From positions 992,001 to 1,056,000 of the forward strand of contig JACGCM010002300.1 in NCBI GenBank assembly GCA_014058105.1: DNA of 64,000 nucleotides. The letters are read 5' to 3'. Below the pieces are notes generated by a model. The model saw nothing but the letters and a program-made list of their open reading frames with translations. It did no database searches and was not told the origin of the DNA. Positions 1-11,119 of this stretch are shown piece by piece. How positions within the stretch are numbered: position 1 is the stretch's first letter; every line of letters begins with the position of its first letter. The DNA comes from Kingdonia uniflora. Taxonomy: Eukaryota; Streptophyta; Magnoliopsida; Ranunculales; Circaeasteraceae. Both the position numbers and the translations under genes were made by a program.

Positions 1-453
1 CGTGTTAGCTCTATGTTTTTGTCTTCTCAGTGACTATTTTTACATCTGCTCTTTTTATTGCCTGTCTATTAGATGTAGTTACGCTATTTGACTTTGTTCT
101 GTATTAATTGTTTATTTTTGCATGGATAATCTATCAAACTCTTGCTATTCCATGATATTTCCTTGTTCATAACTGTTATATAATCTATTTTTTCTTGTTA
201 ACCTTTTTTTCTTCTGTTTCAAAAGAGGAAGAGATGTTCTGACATGTAAGTCATGTAAGTTCTTTTTGTTATCTGAATTTCTTATTTTAAATTTGAACGG
301 GTACGTGATATAGCTTGTTTAGTATGCAGGGATTTCAAAGGTTAGACTCTTGAGTATGGATGTTCTGAGAGTGAGTCAGTCCATCGAGTCTATATTCTTT
401 AAGTTATTATATTCAATTATTGTTTTGACACAAAATAAAATAAAGGGGGAGAT
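1..453 (+). mobile_element. 3' internal end of a Ty1/copia-like element with polypurine tract
   Basis: No open reading frame survives here. The stretch ends in a purine run (AAATAAAGGGGGAGA, about 438-452) directly before TGAAACATCC. This looks like the polypurine tract next to the 3' LTR of SIRE/Maximus-like copia elements. The region before it would be the spacer between pol (or an env-like gene) and the LTR. The family assignment rests on the tract and on the character of the following LTR, not on protein sequence. Confidence 0.4.
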
Positions 454-1488
454 TGAAACATCCAATTCTAAAGTTTTTTTCATTTAGTGTCTAAAGTAGG
501 CGTCAACATTATCTCGTAGTTATTCGGCATCAGTGAATGCACGTTGAGTGACTACAGCATGACTGACTGTCTCTGAACAGGTAAGTGGATTTTTAACTCT
601 TTGTTCTAAAAAGTCAAGCCGCTATATTTTACAGAGTATGAAAAAGTAATAAGAATGTTTATTTACAGAAAGCAGAAGTTGTATTCGAATAACCTTTAAT
701 GTTGTTCGAATATCTCGCAACATATATAATTGTATTCGAATAAAATTACTTATGTTCGAATAACTTTTAACAGTTGCATTCATATTCGAATAGACTGTTT
801 GTTGTTCGAATAACTTTCAACAGTTACTTCTCTGTTCGAATAGAATAATTGTTATTCGAATAACTTTCAACAGTTACTTCTCTGTTGGAATAGAATAACT
901 ATTTTTTGAATAACTTTCACCAGATAGACTTCTGTTCTAATAGATTGATTTTTATTCGAGCAGATCCCTTGTTTTCTGTTTTACTATTTTAGACATACTT
1001 GCCTCTTTTAAATACTCACTTCTTGAAAGCCTATTTTTTGGAGGCTTGATTTTTAAGAGTAAAGAGAGATCGATCTTTGAGAGATTCAAGAGAAAATCAA
1101 ATCACTCAATCTTGAATCAATCAATTGATCAAGAAATCTTTGTCATGCATTGAAGAACTAAATTGAAGAACTTGAGCGATTCAAGAATAGGAGCTTCGAC
1201 ATTAGATTTGAGCGAGGCATTGCAAGAACGCGGAATTGATTGCAAGAGGATTCATTGGAAGAGAGATAACCATGGGAAGTGCTTATCGAGTCTGTAAGTG
1301 ATTAAATTCATGTATTTCTTTTTCAATAGTGGATTGTTTAGCTGTTGAGTAACTCGATAGCGACCTGTGGGTTTTTCCTCCTGAGAAAGGTTTCCTACAG
1401 GGTTAAAAATCTTTGCTTTACCTTTAATTTCCATTTCTTGCTTGACATTAGATAATCATATCAACTTGAACTTGGTTAAGTCTTGATC
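454..1488 (+). mobile_element. Putative copia-like LTR (3' or solo) with TTCGAA-rich U3
   Basis: The candidate LTR begins with TGAAACATCC after a polypurine tract and may end near the CA at about 1488. It holds a TTCGAA cluster at 680-960, a TATA-like TTTAAATA near 1008, and a late segment (1316-1420) with GTGGATTGTTT and GGTTTTTCC-type strings. These resemble the 3' half of SIRE/Maximus LTRs. The right edge is uncertain because no partner LTR lies in the window, and no target duplication could be tested. Short minus-strand reading frames here do not resemble proteins and are not called. Confidence 0.4.
680..960. repeat. Cluster of TTCGAA-centred short repeats
   Basis: About eight exact TTCGAA palindromes occur, mostly as TATTCGAATA or TGTTCGAATA, plus three degenerate copies. 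They alternate with AACTTTCAACAGTTACTT-like spacers. One unit of about 51 bp (CTTTCAACAGTTACTTCTCT plus the motif) is repeated almost exactly at about 817-900. The cluster lies upstream of the TATA-like box of the putative LTR, where LTR enhancers usually sit. Confidence 0.8.
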
Positions 1489-2782
1489 ATTAATTCAGAG
1501 ATTTTAGGATCTTTTGATTTAGACCTAAAACGATCGAAATTGGTTAGTCTCAGGCGACTAGTAATTTCATAATGGAGTAACATTTCGCACAGATAAGTTT
1601 GGAGAGCCAAGTGATTTGCTTCCCAATGCCAATAGAGGGTTAGTGGACGAGTTCTTGATCCAAATAGATGGTTAAAAGTAGAGGAGAGAACTACAAAGCT
1701 AATTGCTAGCATTCAACCTAATCAACCCTCAGAAGAGTTTAGAAATGTCATGGCAGAATACATCATACGGAAAATCATAAAGTGATTTTCCTGTCAGGTG
1801 CAACATATTTATACATGGTTTTATTTGTTAATGTTAATAATATATTTGTTCATAGTGTAGTGTAGTGTGAGTCTTAACTTTATATCGTATAAATCCAGAA
1901 AACTGGGATTTATGTTAGTGATGTAACACGGGTTTTACTATGTACGTATACCTATAGAGATCACGTTTCTCTTGGTCAATTAGTCAACGCCACTCTCTCT
2001 ACGGTTTTATTTATTTCAGTTATTGATGTAATGGGTTAGTGGGTAACTGTTAGAGAGTGCATCTTTAGTTTAAACCTAATTTTAGTAGAATTAGGGTTAG
2101 AGGCTTCTTACTTTTATAAAAGTCCATAGGTTAGTTTTCTCTTTAGTTGTTATTTTAGTTATTGGTTCTTAGGGTTATTTCAAGTTAATTCAATAAAGGA
2201 AGAGTTTAGACTCACAATCTTTGAGTTATGTTTTGATTCAATCTCGTATTCACGTTAGTTAGTATACCAAACCAATAAAACCAAATGTTTGAACTTTGAA
2301 GTATATTTGGGTTTTTCTCATCTCTCTCTGATATAACATGCAATATAATCATGAGAACCACTTCTCTATTTTATAGTACCTTTAAACAATAATCTCTACA
2401 CATTTCAATAAATGATCACAAATTTATAATACAGCCGGCCCTCTCCTAATGGGTTATAGATTCTTAGATCTAAACATTGTTTGGATTTGAATTTGAAAAT
2501 TGCATTGGGCTTGGATTTATGTATATAAGGAGCACACTTAAATAAAACAATATAACTTTCAAGTTAATTAAAAATACAAATATTTCCAAATCCAATCATA
2601 TTACCAAAAGTAATGCGTACGCACGTGCCATAGCGCATGCACAATTGCTCATAACATATGAATACTTACCATGTTGGTTATTTGCCTAATGCTATATTAG
2701 TTGAAAAAATAAATAAAAATTAAATAGAAGCATTTGCATATTATCTTACAGTTATGAAAAATGTAAGTATCATAAGCTTAAG
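1489..2782. other. Intergenic, no gene; possible LTR-like block at 2030-2300
   Basis: AT-rich sequence with no recognisable coding potential. About 2030-2300 has LTR-like architecture: TATAAAAGTCC, then an AATAAAGGAAGAG signal and runs resembling the LTRs at 2783-4153. I could not define its ends. Confidence 0.3.
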
Positions 2783-3110
2783 TGATCTAGAAGAATCTAT
2801 GAACACTAATTTAGTGTCATACTTTTATTTTATATAGAGTATTTATATAGTTTTAGAAGTATGAGTTCTTATTTCTGTATAGAGTATTACTCTAATTTAG
2901 TAATAGGAGTCCAACCTTTATAATAGAACTTGTACCTTATAAAAGGACAAGCCTAAGGTTAGAGAACCCAATTGGAATTTAAGAGATCTATTATAATCTT
3001 TTCTATAAAATAATAAAGAAACCCTAAGGGGAGATTTTCCTCTCTATCAATTCTATTGTGTGATCTTTATTATCTTTTTGATTGTTCTTCTAATTAGTAC
3101 TCTCCTAGCA
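2783..3110 (+). repeat. Left LTR of short retroelement
   Basis: A 328-bp repeat, TGATCTAG...CTAGCA. It shares the run AGTATTACTCTAATTTAGTA with the right copy and differs by scattered substitutions and small indels. TATAAAAGGAC near 2938 is a plausible promoter. Confidence 0.75.
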
Positions 3111-3825
3111 ATATTGGATTAAGTTGTATTAGAGAGGTGTTCCGTTCATCCTTGGGAATTGCGGTTTATAGTCTTGACATGCGACCAACACAAGAAATCT
3201 GGGAAGAGATTTAATTAGAAGAAGAAGAACATCATGTCTACCCCAAGGTCTTAAAAACTTCTACTTCCAAGAGACTACAAGAGACTATGTGATCGTAGAG
3301 AGAAGAAATAGAGCAAAGAGAAGTAGGGGGATGATGATGAATCTAGCGATTCTGAAAATGCCAAATCTAAATAAATCATGAATGTTGATCTAAAGATTGG
3401 AGTGATCTACAAGAAGTAGAGGAAGACTTGTGATAGTACTAGTTGAAGTTCTCCAATAAGGTGTTGGGATTTGATCTTCAATTACCAGTACCTAATGACC
3501 ATTAGGAGTGTATTTCAATAGATTTCTTAAGGGGGGATTAGCTACTATCAGATCTGGAAGTAATTATATATTATTATTTCTATAAGATAAAGATTTTATA
3601 GAAGACACTTTTCTACCATCGGTTAAAGATCTATGGATTAAACGAGAAAGTCATTTGAAGGAGTACGATATTCTAGAGAGGGGGATGAATGTGACCAGGA
3701 GCGGTAGAAAAGGGCAAGCTTCTTAATAAATCAAAGTGGTATACTCGTGATACGGGGGCTTCCAAGTTTTTACATCTCCAGTTCTAGCTTGAGCAGGAGC
3801 TCAAGGTTCCTAAAAGGGAGAATCA

Positions 3826-4153
3826 TGATCTAAGAGGATCTATAAAATATTACTAATTTAGTATCATACTTCTATTTTAGAGTATCTATCTAGTTTTAGA
3901 ACTATGAGTTATTATTTATATATAGAGTATTACTCTAATTTAGTAATAGGAGTCCAACTTCTATAATAAGACTTGTACCCTATAAAAGAACAAGCCTAAC
4001 GTTAGGAAACTTAATTATAATTTAGGAGTTTTATTGTAATCTTTTCTATAGAGCAATAAAGAAATCCCAAGGGGAGATTTTCCTCCCCACCAATTCTATT
4101 ATGTGTTATTTGTTATCTTTTTTATTGTTCTTCGAATTAGTACTCTCCTAGCA
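3826..4153 (+). repeat. Right LTR of short retroelement
   Basis: A 328-bp partner of the LTR at 2783, TGATCTAA...CTAGCA, directly after the polypurine tract. Visible divergence from the left LTR points to an old insertion. Confidence 0.75.
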
Positions 4154-7100
4154 ATTGTGGATTGTTAATACACTATCAAGGCCTGAAAGAATATTTTATA
4201 TTATGAATGACTCATGGTAAAACTTAAGACAAACAAATCCTTATTAAGTATTTCCATTACTCTCTAGTTTTAACAATCTCACACTAACATGATTGTACAG
4301 TTACTAACAAAATATATAGATATGAAAAGAATCTACAGACTTCTTGGATTTAGCATGTATTCAAACATGGAGATAAAAGCACTCCACACTACCTTAAGAG
4401 ATATTATGCTTTGAAGAATTTGGGTCTAAAGTTCTTTACAAAATATTTATACATCTATACTTTTCAATTTGCCTAAATAAAATTTTATGATTACAAAATC
4501 TTGGTAGCTTTGAACCACCATCTCTTGCAATATTATTTGCAAGCGCTCAACCATTTGTGTCCTAGGAATATTAGCGAGATAATGAGTTAAAGAAAAATTA
4601 TCGAAGCTTGGTTGATTTTGAAAAGCATTTGGCTTCATGGCCTATATCTATATACCACCCAAAAATCCTGCCATAATCAATGCCACAATGGCAGTTATTG
4701 GTAAAACAATGAACTGATAGAAAGTAGATTCCCCAAGAATAGGCAAGCCATCTAATTAATTTAGAGCATTTGAAGGTAATAAAAAGATGATGGTGCAATC
4801 CATATGTACCACAACAATAATAAAATTAAAAATATCCACTAAGTTAACCAATGGGGATGCTTACTAAAAACAAATACGATCCTGATAAACTAAATGTGTG
4901 GAAAGAAAAAGTAATCAAATCTTTCTTTAGCAGCAACATCCAAGAAAACTAAATAAAGTTCTACTCTGGTTAATTCCTGTACTGGTAAATGTTAACATAC
5001 TTCAGTCCACATAGCATAAATGAATGACGCTTTGAAACATAACTTAAGTGATAGATAATGGTAGATAATGTTGTAAAATTTGTGGGCTTAAAAAAATAGC
5101 CATATTTGTATAACTAATGATAAGCTTGGAATTATAAAAACATCAGCAAAATCAAATAAAAACCAGATGAAAGAAGTAAATGCATTTAAGTTGAAGTGCA
5201 TCCGATTAATGGAAATCTCAAGGAGAGCTTGAAAGGAATCTATACCTGCATCATACTCTTTATGTGGCTTAACTTCCGAAACATCAATGTCATTGGCCAA
5301 TACAATTGTAAATTTAGTATCATATTGAAGATGAATTTGCCAAAGCTTCTACAAAATTTAGTCAATTAAGAGCTCAGCTGCTGCACAGATTATTCAAGCC
5401 AATTACTAGGCATGTGCCTCCCATAACTCAATCAATTTCAGATGAGAATTTATCTCACAATAACATTAAATTTTATTCAGGAAATCCGGGTTCTAAAATA
5501 TGCATCAACTCCCATAAATGATACAAAAGGTATTTTGATGACATATTCCAAAATGGTTACCAACAGGACCGTAAAACAATAAATAAAATGAGTCTTATTA
5601 ATATAAATGCAAAGTGTTTAAATTTCAAGCTGGAAGAAAAGCCCCCTAGATTCCTAAAAATGTTTCTCAATTTAGAATGATGAAAATTGTTAAAAATCCG
5701 AGTGGTCCCAAAAGTGTTTTCCTCATAAATTAACAAAAAATAAAATAAAAATATGGTTAATATTTAAAGTTAAGCAAGGATTGGAATCCAATAATCTTGA
5801 TAGTATTGATCAAGTCATATACACATATATACTTTTCTCACATATGTATCGAGAAATGACACTGATTACAATGACTAATACTAATGTCATGATCTTGACA
5901 CATTAATGTGGCGACTGAACATAATGAAGAGGCTGTTGGGTGATCTACTAAATCATTTTGTCACATGTTTGTTACTTCAATAGTTGCTGCAAATATTGAA
6001 ACGACTAGCCGACAAAATCAATATTAAATAATGGCAGTAATATTCAATAAATCATGACTTGACGTAACCATATTCATCATTTAATTCAGCAAAACCTTGA
6101 GACGTCGCGATAAATTTTTCATATCTTATAATGTCATTATATAAACATTATAATGGAAATGGATTTGTATATTTTTCCAATCAACGTTTTGGAAACCGAC
6201 ATCATATTTTAGCCCTTGCCACCGATCACATCGGCCTCGTACAACAGTGTTTGCTGAAACTCGTGTAGAGACTCGTGCAATTATCAAACAATTCTATAAA
6301 GAAAAAACTAATTAGCTAAATATAGACCTTGAGCAAACCAATACCACCAAACACTAAAATTAAAAGAAAAAATCCTCCCTAAATTTACCATATAAAAGCA
6401 AATGGAAGCATAATAATCTAGATGCTACTTCATTTGACATGGTGTATCTTATTTGTACGATTTCTTCGACTGCATCCCTGTACAGTGATAATAGCTTATA
6501 GTTCTTACATCAATCTCCGAAATCTGGTCATCTCTCTTGTTGCTCACTGTAATAATGAAAAACAACACAAAAACTAAGACTGATAATAAAAAATAAAAAG
6601 AAACAAAAAATAAAAGAAAAAAGGTAGAGATAGGTGTGCAAGCGAGATTGATTTTTCATAGTAGTTCTCCTAAAAGAAAGAAGCAAAGTACATCATAAAC
6701 CCAAGTTCAACCATAAAGCTACAGTAGATAGAAAAGATAAGAGAAGAAATTATATGGATTTAAGATTATTGATGTTGGATTAAGAACTTGATATTATGAG
6801 TTTAATGAAGGTATTGCTCGTACTTAATATTTAGTGTGTCTACTTTTTACTGGATCATATCCCATTTGGAAGTGATGCCTCTCATTGGAAAGTGAAGGAT
6901 ACCTTGAGAACTTAATTTCTACAAACGCACAGTCAAAGTGTGCCTATTACTAAATTAGAAATGTAGCATACCCACTAATAGGGTAGATGGTAGGATATTA
7001 GTTGAATGAAAATATAGCTTAACATCAATATATCAAGATAACATACAAACTTGAGATTTTGATCCAAAGTCAAGCAAAGAGACATCGTAGATGAAGAAAA

Positions 7101-8170
7101 TAGCAAATAATGCGAATATCCCAGATGGATGTATCACCAAAGAATGAAGAATGTAAAAATCTTTGGTTTAAGACTGTAATATAACACACAAACAATCTAA
7201 GAACTGAACTACATTATATCAAAGCTACCAACCTCTATATAGATTTAATAATTTCTACATATGCCAGAAGTATGTATGTAGTAATTGGGTGTTAGTATTA
7301 TATGGTTAGGGGCTTGGGATTAGCAATCCCTAATGATATATTATCTCTAGGGACATGGTTTTATAATCTCAAATGATAAAGAGAGGTACGAATGTTAAAT
7401 ACTTCTCTGCTACATGTTTGAGGTCATATTTGAATATAAAAAAAGGATTGATAAGGGCGAGAAAGGGTGGATGGAAAAAGTAAAGAGTAATTTTGAATTT
7501 TTGTGACAACAAAAAGAATGCCCTAAAAAGCATTAAGACCAAATAGACATTTTTAAGGGAATATAATATCCAGATCAACAAAATTTTTATATCATTTTCT
7601 TGAAACATGAACAATCTAATATAAGATGGAAACGTCCCAACTGAAGCAATTTTATATGACATGGCCTCTACTTATAGAATTTTTGCCATGAAAATATCTT
7701 ATAGAAGGCTAAGTAAGAGACATGAAATTTTAAATACCTAAGAAGAAAAAACCACATGATAAGCCTTACAAAAATTATATCTTACTCCTCACGACATTCT
7801 TAACACCGTCATCTTATAACGGGTTTGCTTCTTCTCATAAAACCAACTCCTCCACCTGTAATACGTATCCATTTTTAAAAAAAATCATCATAAATTAACT
7901 AGCTAAAGTTTAGTTCATGGTAGGTTTCATGATGACAGAAATATTTATGCATAGTTGATGTTTGGAGTTAAGTTCAATCCTAGTGGGTATATATGCAGGT
8001 TATAAACTCTGATATATTTTCAATTGTTGCTATCCATATTGCAATTGAGGAGGGTTATCCTATGTGACGATGTTAGTGACATGAAGATCCAGTCATAAGT
8101 ACAGTCATATGTACAGTTAACAACTTTTAAAGAAAACACAAAGATATCTTTCTTCACTTTTCCCTATTTA
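4154..8170. other. Long gene-poor stretch with possible exon remnants on the minus strand
   Basis: Mostly AT-rich DNA without recognisable genes. Two minus-strand pieces look exon-like but I cannot identify them. One is 4447-4770, a hydrophobic segment (FYQFIVLPITAIVALIMAGF) followed after stops by a helical stretch. The other is about 5259-5350, containing ANDIDVSEVKPHKEYDAG and ending at a possible GTATAG donor. They could be exons of one decayed gene. The 7369-7662 frame is Phe/Leu/Ile-rich translation of AT-rich DNA and is not called. Confidence 0.3.
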
Positions 8171-8173
8171 TAA

Positions 8174-8400
8174 GAGCATCTCTAGCAGCGAGTGTGGGTT
8201 TGGGTGAGAATTCTGACACCCTGGCCCACCAAACCTACAACTCACACACAACCTCTCCCAACAGCCAGTGTGAGTTACCAACGTGGATTTGTTTTTTAAT
8301 TTTAAGGAGATTAAAACACCGCGCGGTGTTCCTTTTATCGCGCGGTAAAAGGAACACCGCGCGGGGTTCCAAACACCGCCGCTTTAACTGTTTGTAAAAC
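8174..8400. repeat. Left terminal and subterminal region of the Harbinger element
   Basis: Contains the terminal GAGCATCTCTAGCAG, short CTCACAC and GTGTGAG repeats, and a GC-rich block at 8318-8378. That block holds ACACCGCGCGGTGTTCC followed by a second inverted pair around CGCGCGGTAAAAGGAACACC. It can fold into strong hairpins and is much more GC-rich than its surroundings. Confidence 0.7.
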
Positions 8401-8814
8401 TACATTCCCAACTCGACTACTCTCACTTTTACTTCTTGCTCTCTCTCAAAATTTGTGGAAAAAAAATTGTGATTCCAGCAAAATCAAAATGCATATGCCA
8501 GAGGGAGAATCACACCCTAGTACTATGCCTAGGTTTAGATGAACAATCTAGAGCGTGTCGTAACTCACTCGAGGTCCGGAAGGAAGAAAAAGCGAGTGGA
8601 ATTTAAAGATGTCCAACCCCAATCTATACCAAACCCAACCCAAAAAACTTTCCGCAGAGGTGAATTACCAAATTCCCAGACAGAGTCAGCCACATCAATT
8701 ATACGGGAAAGGAACTCACAAAAAGTTTTAGTGTAATTGTGAATTTGTTTTTTCCATAAATTAAGTATTTGACAAAATACCTCAATGAACAGAATTGAGA
8801 TTCAATGCGTGTGC

Positions 8815-10431
8815 ACGGCATATTCACTACGGTGATCAAAGTGTGGAAAGAGATTTCATAATTTCACCTGTAAGGGACGCCGTGGTGAATATTTTCGGGT
8901 AGTTTATGGATATACGCTTGGGCTATATAAAGAGTGGGAACGTCAGCATTTCGTATTTGAGGGCATACTTGACCGTCCTAGATGATCGGGAGGATGATAT
9001 TACTATTGCTCGTGCTTTTATCCTTTTCATGATGGGACATTTATGGTTCCAAACGGCCAACGACACCGCCTCACTTAGATATCCCACGGCCATGGCCAAT
9101 TTGGACTCGGCTGCCCAATATGACCGGGGTTATTCTATTCTTGCTTCCCTATACCATGGTTTGGATACCGCAGTCACGACCGGGGGTGCCATCACTGGAT
9201 TTGTCAAACTTCTTACGGCATACTAACACATTTTCCTTTTACAAATCAAATATCTTCTAATAAATGTCTTAAATATAAATTCTTATTATTTTTTATGTTA
9301 TTATGAAATGTACTATTGGTTCTACGAGTATTGTGGGGTTGGTCACCCTATAGTCAAAGAAGAGGTTAAGTTCTTACCCTATCCGCGCCTTAGAGCATGG
9401 GAGAGGGGGAACAGGAGGAAAGAAAATGACCAGGCAACCAATCTGTTTATTATATGCAGATACCACATTGACCACCGCACGATTGAGACAATCACCTGGG
9501 AACCTTGGTTAGAGTCTAGGTGTCAGAGATAGAGGACATACTAATTGCAAAACTCCTATCCCGTAAGAGGATGCCACTTCAAGTACCAAATGGAAACTGC
9601 GATTATTACTTAGGGGATAGATGTTGGAGGCAGTTGGAAGGCGAGGCGCGTATTCCTTTGGAACCTTCGCTTAACATATCGCCACATATTAGTCCAGCAG
9701 CTTTATAGGAGATGAGACATGCCAGGTTCCTTGACTATGAGCAGTTTATAGTAGGAGAGGAGCGATAGACTTATGCCTCATACTGGGCTGAACAAACTTT
9801 GGAGGTAGGCCACATATTGATAAATTCCCAGAGGATGGGGAATATAGACCTGTTTGGACTGACTGCACTCAGACCTGGTATTACACCCGTGGTGGTTACG
9901 TCAATGTCGGTTCATAACTTATCCCAGGACTTCAGTTTGCCTGGCGAGGCGGAGGGGCCAAACCCAGGGTGGCACATGGAGTGGACAGGGAGACGTGAGA
10001 TACTCCCCATCACCCGCTTGAGGGACCCGCCACCCATGTCTTCCTCCTATAGCACAGAGGAGTTGTGGTACCTGACTCATGGTATGCTATGACTCGTCCT
10101 TGCAGAGTCTGCGCGGGATGCACAGAGGCTCAAGGAGTTAGAGGATGAGCTTGCTATTGCCCACAGAAAAATTGACAGTATAGATCATCAGCTACATGCC
10201 CATGTAAGTAATTTATTTATGTATTTATTATTATTATTATTATTATTTTATTAATGTCATATTTACTTTGTCAAAATATTTATAAATTTTCTTTGTCCCG
10301 TTCAGGACCTACAACTGAGGAGGGGGCGTGACATACGGGTGGTGCCGCTACCACCTGGAGGTGGCACGAGGACGAGGCAGCATGGATCTGGTCCACAAAC
10401 CAGGGGAGGCGGTACTACCCGCAGAGGGTGA
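8815..10431 (+). pseudogene. Plant mobile domain (PMD) protein, MAIN/MAIL-like, degenerate
   Basis: PMD proteins (MAIN/MAIL1 in Arabidopsis) act in nuclear gene and transposon silencing, and related PMDs occur inside plant transposons. The frame at 8906-9226 has the family hallmark region (ARAFILFMMGHLWF, then a DRGYSILASLYHGLD stretch). The domain continues in 9308-9532 (YWFYEYCGVGHP; LRAWERGNR), 9520-9708 and 9799-10092. The C-terminus is a short coiled coil (RLKELEDELAIAHRKID), then a GT-AG intron at 10204-10305, then a Gly/Arg-rich tail ending at 10431. Frameshifts or unresolved introns near 9230-9300, 9530 and 9710, and a stop before the coiled coil, break it. An upstream basic frame at 8539-8736 could be an earlier exon. 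It lies upstream of the transposase in the same orientation. The family call is firm. Whether this copy was ever the element's own gene is inference. Confidence 0.75.
10204..10305 (+). other. Intron in the PMD gene
   Basis: Begins GTAAGTAATT, ends in a pyrimidine-rich TTTGTCCCGTTCAG, and splits the reading frame cleanly between His and Asp codons. Its presence shows this copy was acquired as genomic DNA, not through a spliced RNA. Confidence 0.7.
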
Positions 10432-10514
10432 GGTACTGAAGATGATTCTTAGTAGATATATGTATTTTTTATGTTTTATAGACGATGTAGAAGCTCAGCT
10501 ATGATTATGCAGAT

Positions 10515-10572
10515 GATTCTGAGTAGACGATGCTTTTGTAGGTGATTCTGAGTAGACGATGCTTTTGTAGAT
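10515..10572. repeat. Two tandem copies of a 29-bp unit
   Basis: GATTCTGAGTAGACGATGCT plus TTTGTAG(G/A)T is repeated with a 29-bp period just downstream of the PMD gene. A more diverged copy lies near 10445. Confidence 0.6.
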
Positions 10573-10659
10573 GATGTTTTAGATGTTCTTAATGTTTATT
10601 AGCCATGATTATCTAATATTTAAATTAACTGAGGTTTTTTGGTGTTTAGAAGAATTTTT

Positions 10660-10915
10660 TTAATATCTATTCGAATAAATTGCTTACTGAGGTGTAGATG
10701 ACCTCAACTATGATTATGTAAATAACCCTAAGTCTATTCGAATAAGTTTTTTGGTTTTTGTTAAGATTGACTATTTGTCTGTTCGAATAAATTTACATTG
10801 AGGTATTTTATTCGAATAGACTTAGGGTCTATTCGAATAGATATTACATTGAGGTATTTTATTCGAATTGACCTAGGATCTATTCGAATAGATTTTGAAC
10901 TGAGGTGCTTTAATC
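10660..10915. repeat. TTCGAA-rich repeat block inside the Harbinger element
   Basis: Seven exact TTCGAA sites occur, mostly in TATTCGAATAGA context. Part of the block is a direct repeat: ACATTGAGGTATTTTATTCG occurs at about 10796 and again at about 10850. Paired motifs (ATTCGAATAGAC...GTCTATTCGAAT) can form short hairpins. The block separates the PMD gene from the transposase. Confidence 0.8.
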
Positions 10916-10924
10916 GATTGGAAA

Positions 10925-11002
10925 TCAGGGATTTGGCGGTGAAAAGAACACCGCGCAGTAGAAGGAACACCGCGCGGTGTTCTTTTTACCGCCAAATCCC
11001 TA
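10925..11002. repeat. Central GC-rich inverted repeat
   Basis: Left arm AGGGATTTGGCGGT followed by GAACACCGCGC; right arm GCGCGGTGTTC followed by ACCGCCAAATCCCT. The arms face each other around a short spacer (AGTAGAAGGAACACC). It is a third copy of the ACCGCGCGGTG block seen near both ends of the Harbinger element. It sits exactly between the TTCGAA block and the transposase, so it may mark the original left subterminal region of the transposase-bearing element. Confidence 0.75.
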
Positions 11003-11119
11003 ATTTTAAAACCCACATCTTCTTCCGCTTTTACATTTCCCCATTTTATACTTTTCTCTTCCATTGGAAGCTTATTCACCATATGGTATTACACCCTTCA
11101 ATCAACTCCACAGCCTCAA

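Larger units (their letters stand above)
2783..4153 (+). mobile_element. Short LTR retroelement (TRIM or deletion derivative)
   Basis: Two direct repeats of equal length (328 bp) bound 715 bp of internal sequence. Both start TGATCTA and end CTCCTAGCA, and they share a TATAAAAG box and AATAAAGAAA signals. The internal part ends in CTAAAAGGGAGAATCA, a polypurine tract immediately before the right LTR, so the element reads on the plus strand. No gag or pol frame is present. The internal 3' end (3765-3825) matches the end of the minus-strand gypsy element near 19340-19400, including CATCTCCAGTTCTAGCTT, so this is probably a non-autonomous or deleted relative. The flanking 5-mers (TTAAG and ATTGT) do not match, so no target duplication survives. 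Confidence 0.75.

Noticed and set aside
680..960. Regularly spaced short repeats resembling a CRISPR array
   Set aside because: Repeats are 6-12-bp palindromes with variable spacing in an LTR of a plant genome; no cas genes, no constant repeat of 23-47 bp.
2778..4158. Target duplication of the short LTR element
   Set aside because: The flanking pentamers TTAAG and ATTGT differ.
7369..7662. 97-codon hydrophobic reading frame
   Set aside because: Phe/Leu/Ile-rich translation of AT-rich DNA, no start context or family resemblance.
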